From positions 6,979,001-7,043,000 of the forward strand of contig NC_083515.1 of the NCBI RefSeq assembly GCF_032362555.1: a stretch of 64,000 bases of DNA. Direction: 5' to 3'. Position 1 is the stretch's first letter. Each line of letters starts with the position of its first letter. The translations under genes were made by a program, and so were the position numbers. Below the pieces are notes generated by a model, which saw nothing but the letters and a program-made list of their open reading frames with translations, was not told where the DNA came from and searched no databases. Source of the DNA: Amyelois transitella (lineage: Eukaryota > Arthropoda > Insecta > Lepidoptera > Pyralidae). Below, one piece after another: positions 60,501 through 64,000 of this stretch.

Positions 60501-63497
60501 CCCCGAACGACCTGGAACAGAGGCGAAGGCTGAGCAGACAGACGGAGATTTTACCGTCACATTATAGTTTTACGGGTACCGTCACCCATTAGACTGTATA
60601 CACAGTCTGTTATATTAGTATAATCCTTTACTTTAGATATTCAAATAAAGGGAAAAAAAATTGAGACGTATTTTTAAGAATGAGAAGAAAAAAGCAAAAT
60701 GAAATAACAGATGTTATATTAATTTACCATAGCTAAACTTACTTTATTATTTTCCTAATGTAATTTTGATAAAAATACATTTCAATATTGTTTACCTTTA
60801 TTTTAGTACCTAAAGAAATGGAGTACAGATTATTGGGTAACAGTGCTATAGCTGTTATTGTCGTCAATTTATTCTTGATTGTTGATGAAAATAATTTACT
60901 TCAACATAACAACGTTATAAAATAACGTTATGCTTTTCATTAAAATTAAATTTCTTACTATTTCGTCAGTTTCAACAAATTTGTTCCAATTTTATACTAA
61001 TGTGGCAATGTGCATGTAATTGAGACGCATTAGATACACAATATACGACATTATTTTTGCCGTGTATATTTTATTTAAAGCTTTGTAGGGCTAAATAATT
61101 ATGTCATATCAATACGGAATACCTAGTTTACATTAAGACAATAACACAGAAAACAAAATGTAAAATATTTAATATTGTAAAATATAAGAAATAAAAACAG
61201 TTTTAGAGTAGAGCTAGTCAGATATAAGACATATCTCAATATTGTTACTCCTAACTCAAGTATGTACGTAAAACCAAGGTTGTGTGTGGCCCTCGAATAC
61301 TTCGTAACATTCCATTGAAAAGATTAATTATCTATAAATAAGTGGATAGTTTGGAATAATGTGAAATGAAAATGTAATAATAAGAATGACATTATAGCGT
61401 AGCGTTAGGTTCTTATCAGTTCAGTCATATTATTTTATTGTACCGCTAGTTTAAAGTTAACCATATTTCCAAAAATCTAGACTCAAGAAAAAATATAAAT
61501 GAAATGCAGGCCAGTAATTTGTGCCTACGTCCATAACATAGTTAAGTAAAAATGTTATGATAGAAAAACCAAATTTAGAAATATAAACATCAGGTATATG
61601 TTTTTCTGAATCATCTTTTACATTAAAAATCTTTATATAATTATATAATTGCTCGAATGTATTTTTGGAATCTCTATTTTTAATATAAGGTATGTTTTCA
61701 AAATATTTTGTCACAAAATGTCTGGTCTCATCATGAGAAAGTAAAGGATAATTAGGCTAAGAACTTTATTTTGTTGCATGTAAATACAGAAAGAATAATT
61801 ATTTATTTTGCGACGTTTATTGGTGTTTAATTTACAAAACCTATGTACATATTTTTTATTATTAATATTTATTATTTTTATTTCTTACCGAATCATGTTT
61901 AATCACGCGTTTAGTTATTTGCGTACCTATATTATAACATTCCCTTCCAAATTTCCACCGAACTAAGGTATAATATCCAAATGAATTTAATATTAAAAAT
62001 ACATTCCTCGAATTTTAATTATAGCTTCAATTGGCTTATCTCTATTAATTTGACTACTACCAGAAGAAAACCAATGTGTTCACGTTTCGGATTATTAAAG
62101 CTTCAAATATGATTGTAAAAAAATATCAGTTAGTATATAGGTTATAATATATCCAAATCTGTTAAACTTAAAAAAAAACTGACGAAAGTAAATAAATGCT
62201 TTTGGCAAGGTTATAGTAGTATGAGTAGTTGCTATCTTGATGGATGCGCCTGCGCTGTTTAGTAAATGTCATGTGTCGTCGCTTTGCAAAGGAAATGTGT
62301 GCGCTTCTAAGGGTTAAGGCACGTTTATATTTATCAAATGATGGAGTGGAGACCAAAATAAGTAAGTATATATAATAAGTGAGTATAATATAAAACCTTA
62401 ATTTATGAAGAGTCTTAAATATAAAAGATAATATTGATTACAAGAACTATAAATATATTATGGAATTCCTTTTGCACTATGAGAATGTCGGCCTCTGTGG
62501 CGCAGCGGTAGTACGCTTGTCTGTGACACCGGAGGTCCCGGGTTCGGATCCCGGTCAGGGCATGATGAGAAAAGAACTTTTTCTGATTGGCCTGGGTCTT
62601 GGATGTTTATCTTTATAAGTATTTATTATAAAATATAGTATCGTTGAGTTAGTATCTCGTATCACAAGTCTCGAACTTACTTCGAGGCTAACTCAATCAG
62701 TGTAATTTATCCCGTATATATTTATTTATTTATATTTATTTATGAGAATACTACTGAAGGGATTTTGATAATTGTATTGAAATCATTTTGGTGACTGGAC
62801 TTCATTATGTGGAATAGGTAATTTTCATGAAATTCACTCGGTGAAGAAATGAAAACATTAAACGATTGCTACGAGTTCGCTACGAGTTACAATAGTCGTA
62901 GCACTGAACGACTCAACGGCTACGCACGATCTCTGAGGTCGTAGCACTTTCTTATAGTCACATACAATGGAAGAATTTATTTGTTTTATACACTTTTCAG
63001 TGGTATTATGAATCTATAGATGAAAACCTTTTCAATAATACGATGGGCCTTCCATTACATCAATACCATGTTTGAGACTTTCAGGCATATTTCTTCTCAA
63101 ATATTTTAAATTAGACGTTGAAAGTTGAACTATTTCTTCTTTGCTATCTTACAAGTATACGCTTTACTTAGCGTCGGCACTTCTTCTGCTCCATTTTGAA
63201 GATATTATATGTAGAATTACTCTCAACCTTTCATGTATTCCAGGCTACATGGCGGTCGGCTCCCCAATCCCAGAAGATGACATCATCCTGCGATCTTCAT
63301 TCAAATCTCAGTCTCCCGCTTCGCCCCTCGGCCGAATATCTGACAGGCTCCTGGCAGATGCTATAAGAAGGTCTAGTCTTACCCCAAGACCTTCAATAGT
63401 CAAGTATCCGTCGAATTACTTTAATTCTCCTGAAGACCACTCGTCGTCTTCAAGCGAAGAGGAAACTAAGAAGAAAGTGAAACGACGGTCTAAATAG
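48146..63497 (+). CDS. Irk: Inward-rectifier potassium channel (Kir/Irk family), plus-strand paralogue with alternative ends
   Basis: K+ channel subunit of the plasma membrane. Coding exon 48252-48529 joins core exon 55043-56100 in phase 2 (AG|GTAATT to TTTACAG|G). The core then joins in phase 1 either exon 60464-60567 (479 aa in total) or exon 63244-63497 (529 aa). The core gives VDAQWRWTLLV before M1, pore ETQHTIGYGAR, M2 with VGVMIQAFMVGIVFAK, the basic PIP2 segment MTRPKHRTQT, and the cytoplasmic domain with LCLMFRVGDLRKSHI, VVILEGTIES and MWGHRFVPLV. Extracellular cysteines (WKPC, EECPE) and the filter Glu/Arg pair are kept. Gln replaces the Kir2.1 D172 equivalent. The first frame methionine in the core ORF (54993) is intronic and not the real start. 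If the core exon is not spliced at 56100, it adds 20 residues and stops at 56162. Confidence 0.92.
48164..48244 (+). promoter_or_regulatory. Upstream ORF in the Kir leader
   Basis: An ATG in the leader opens 26 codons in a different frame and ends with TGA just 7 nt before the main ATG at 48252. Such an arrangement can lower translation of the main frame. The function is inferred. Confidence 0.55.
48579..48752 (+). mobile_element. Dispersed repeat ending in GACGAAGTCGCAGGCAAAGG
   Basis: It begins after CCCTACTAATAC and has CTCTGTCTATCTGTCTGTTA, CTGAACAGATTTTGATGAAA and a GACGAAGTCGC end. This arrangement is common in lepidopteran SINE- or MITE-like repeats. A diverged relative occurs near 52262-52390. 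Confidence 0.6.
48985..49185 (+). mobile_element. R1 repeat copy
   Basis: TTTCCCATGGATGTCTTAAA, GGCGATTGGCTAGCAACCTG, TCATTAAGCCAAACAGCTGA and an ATGTATGT end. Confidence 0.75.
50245..50345 (-). mobile_element. R1 repeat fragment, inverted
   Basis: The reverse complement gives CTACCCCGCATAAGATAAAG, AAGACGTGACACG and TTAGCTGAGCGGCC-like blocks in R1 order. Confidence 0.6.
54222..54308 (+). mobile_element. R1 repeat, 3' fragment
   Basis: GAATGTGGCTTTTTAGTC, TTTCGAGACTGTTTGTTCTG and GGGATAAAGTCGTGATTTTA. Confidence 0.6.
54654..54787 (+). CDS. Candidate alternative N-terminal exon B of the plus-strand Kir gene
   Basis: A GC-rich island with a frame open from at least 54537. The ATG at 54654 (GGCACCATGC) starts MHADPESPVCREEAK ... 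YYPTGSK. The candidate donor AAGAG|GTTCGC leaves two bases, the same phase and the same AG|G junction as exon A, giving ...GSKRSRSHRHG. GTTCGC is a weak donor, so the exact boundary is uncertain. If real, it would be driven by its own promoter about 400 bp before the core exon. Confidence 0.5.
55043..56100 (+). CDS. Kir core exon: M1, pore, M2 and cytoplasmic domain
   Basis: One exon carries the entire conserved channel from SRSHRHGVTRRTRRR to FYGSQTDRRSI. Acceptor CTCTTTACAG|G and donor ATCG|GTGAGT are both strong. A run of arginines precedes the channel. Confidence 0.95.
57560..57640. mobile_element. R3 foldback element copy (inverted, degraded)
   Basis: In reverse orientation this carries the R3 blocks TTTCGCTTTTTAATATGACG and AATTTTTCGCGGCGTCGCGC. 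It lies in the 3' part of the plus-strand Kir locus. Confidence 0.6.
59610..60115 (+). mobile_element. LINE C-terminal fragment with 3' tail
   Basis: A 145-codon open frame reads LMYGSESWVWQKKHESRIN, RSMLGVKLSDRIRNS, MLRWFGHVERMNENRLTKQI and KGQVKSTRNRRACMKRDMN. This is the region after the reverse transcriptase in a widespread LINE group whose clade I cannot fix. It stops at 60055. The tail CTACCCCTCCGGG, then GAGGCGTGATTTTATG and (TATG)n closely matches the R1 tail. The 5' part is missing. Confidence 0.85.
60464..60567 (+). CDS. Kir alternative C-terminal exon 1
   Basis: The acceptor GTCAAACAG|AG in phase 1 gives ...RRSIESAEQGQQMVLKLP and ends DGDFTVTL, then TAG at 60565-60567. The last residues V-T-L fit a class II PDZ ligand pattern. 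A poly(A) signal follows 77 nt downstream, which supports a real 3' end. Confidence 0.7.
60644..60649 (+). terminator. Poly(A) signal of the short Kir isoform
   Basis: AATAAA downstream of the 60567 stop, with an A-rich stretch after it. Confidence 0.6.
62488..62745 (+). mobile_element. tRNA-derived SINE
   Basis: The head 62491-62561 resembles a tRNA. The A box reads TGGCGCAGCGG and the B box GGTTCGGATCC, between CCCGG arms. The acceptor stem (GCCTCTG against TCAGGGC) pairs poorly, so this is not a working tRNA gene. A body with GGCCTGGGTCTTGGATG and GAGGCTAACTCAATCAG follows, and then a tail of TATTTA repeats. Confidence 0.85.
63244..63497 (+). CDS. Kir alternative C-terminal exon 2
   Basis: The acceptor ATGTATTCCAG|GC in phase 1 continues ...RRSIGYMAVGSPIPEDD for 83 residues. 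The tail is Ser-rich with a stretch SSSSSEEETKKKVKRRSK just before TAG. Dibasic and acidic clusters and many Ser/Thr suggest phosphorylation or trafficking signals. Codon use looks coding. No AATAAA is evident within the remaining 500 bp. Confidence 0.75.
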
Positions 63498-64000
63498 TGA
63501 ATATTCTACACAGATTGAGCTAGCTCTAAAGAAAGTTCAAAATTTGTGTGATGGTATACTAACTAAACATTCGTTGAGGTCATGACATATCCGGCATGCG
63601 TAGTCCGGTGCTGAGGACTCTACCAGTATGCCGAATAGGATGTCTATAAGACTTACTTCTCGTCCGTTTTTGTGTAAATATTTGACTATATTATCATATT
63701 CATAGATAGTTAAGATACCTAAGATTTATTATTTATATTTTGTTAAGTAATGCATTTTACGGATTGATAAATCGATGTAAAACTAGCGCCATCTCTTGTC
63801 AAGTAGCTCAATTACTTTTTGATTTTGTAGAACGTCTGCTTATAAATCCAAAATTATATTTCATTAAGAACTTTAGTATTAAAATACTGTTTAAAAATCT
63901 GGTTACAATTAATTTTCATTTCCCCCATAAAAGTAGGTATGGTATTTTATGTTTAATATATTATTTACAGACACTAGTCCAAATTAATGTTGTTTTTAAT
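63498..64000. other. 3' flank of the plus-strand Kir gene
   Basis: Probable 3' UTR and downstream AT-rich DNA. Nothing else supported. Confidence 0.5.

Larger units (their letters stand above)
60568..63243. other. Region between the two alternative Kir C-terminal exons
   Basis: After the poly(A) signal it is AT-rich, with the tRNA-derived SINE at 62488-62745. No other gene found. The open frames are short. Confidence 0.5.

Noticed and set aside
62491..62561. Possible tRNA gene
   Set aside because: The A and B boxes are good, but the acceptor stem is mismatched and the sequence continues into a SINE body and tail.
1..64000. CRISPR array, operon, integron or phage-like system
   Set aside because: No regular direct repeats with unique spacers and no bacterial gene organisation. 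Everything seen is eukaryotic.

Overview
The window is AT-rich nuclear DNA from an insect, almost certainly a moth or butterfly. The reasons are spliced genes with GT/AG introns, insect-like orthologues of conserved eukaryotic genes, and several short dispersed repeat families of a kind I associate with lepidopteran genomes. There are no operons, phage genes or CRISPR arrays.

Layout. (1) 118-13,893, minus strand: 22 exons covering the first 2,180 codons of the checkpoint kinase ATR (mei-41 in flies). The exon chain keeps reading frame throughout; the kinase and FATC domains lie beyond the left edge. (2) 15,611-29,623, minus strand: the complete 13-exon Hrs (HGS) gene of ESCRT-0, predicted at 1,000 residues. 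Its intron 7 (20,107-24,576) contains two complete single-exon genes: a short TPX2 homologue on the same strand (21,013-22,467) and LSm5 on the opposite strand (23,595-23,885). (3) 30,743-31,960, minus strand: a two-exon inward-rectifier K+ channel (Kir/Irk). (4) 31,961-48,145: gene-poor, repeat-rich DNA, including a LINE split by a younger insertion (41.4-44.8 kb). (5) 48,146-63,497, plus strand: a second Kir gene with one core exon, two candidate N-terminal exons and two candidate C-terminal exons, all phase-compatible.

The two Kir genes are arranged head to head and are paralogues. Hrs, LSm5, TPX2 and ATR act in separate processes (endosomal sorting, RNA decay and splicing, spindle assembly, DNA damage signalling), so their proximity looks like compact packing rather than a pathway cluster.

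The rest is interspersed repeats. I call them R1 (a short element whose 3' tail matches a LINE fragment at about 60.05 kb), R2 (about 150 bp), R3 (a CGCGATA-rich foldback element), one tRNA-derived SINE and several perfect hairpins. Three partial, decayed copies of coding exons sit in introns beside their source exons in ATR and Hrs. I found no convincing new molecular system. The best leads are the nested Hrs locus, the alternative ends of the plus-strand Kir gene, and the shared loss of rectification-site acidic residues in both Kir proteins.
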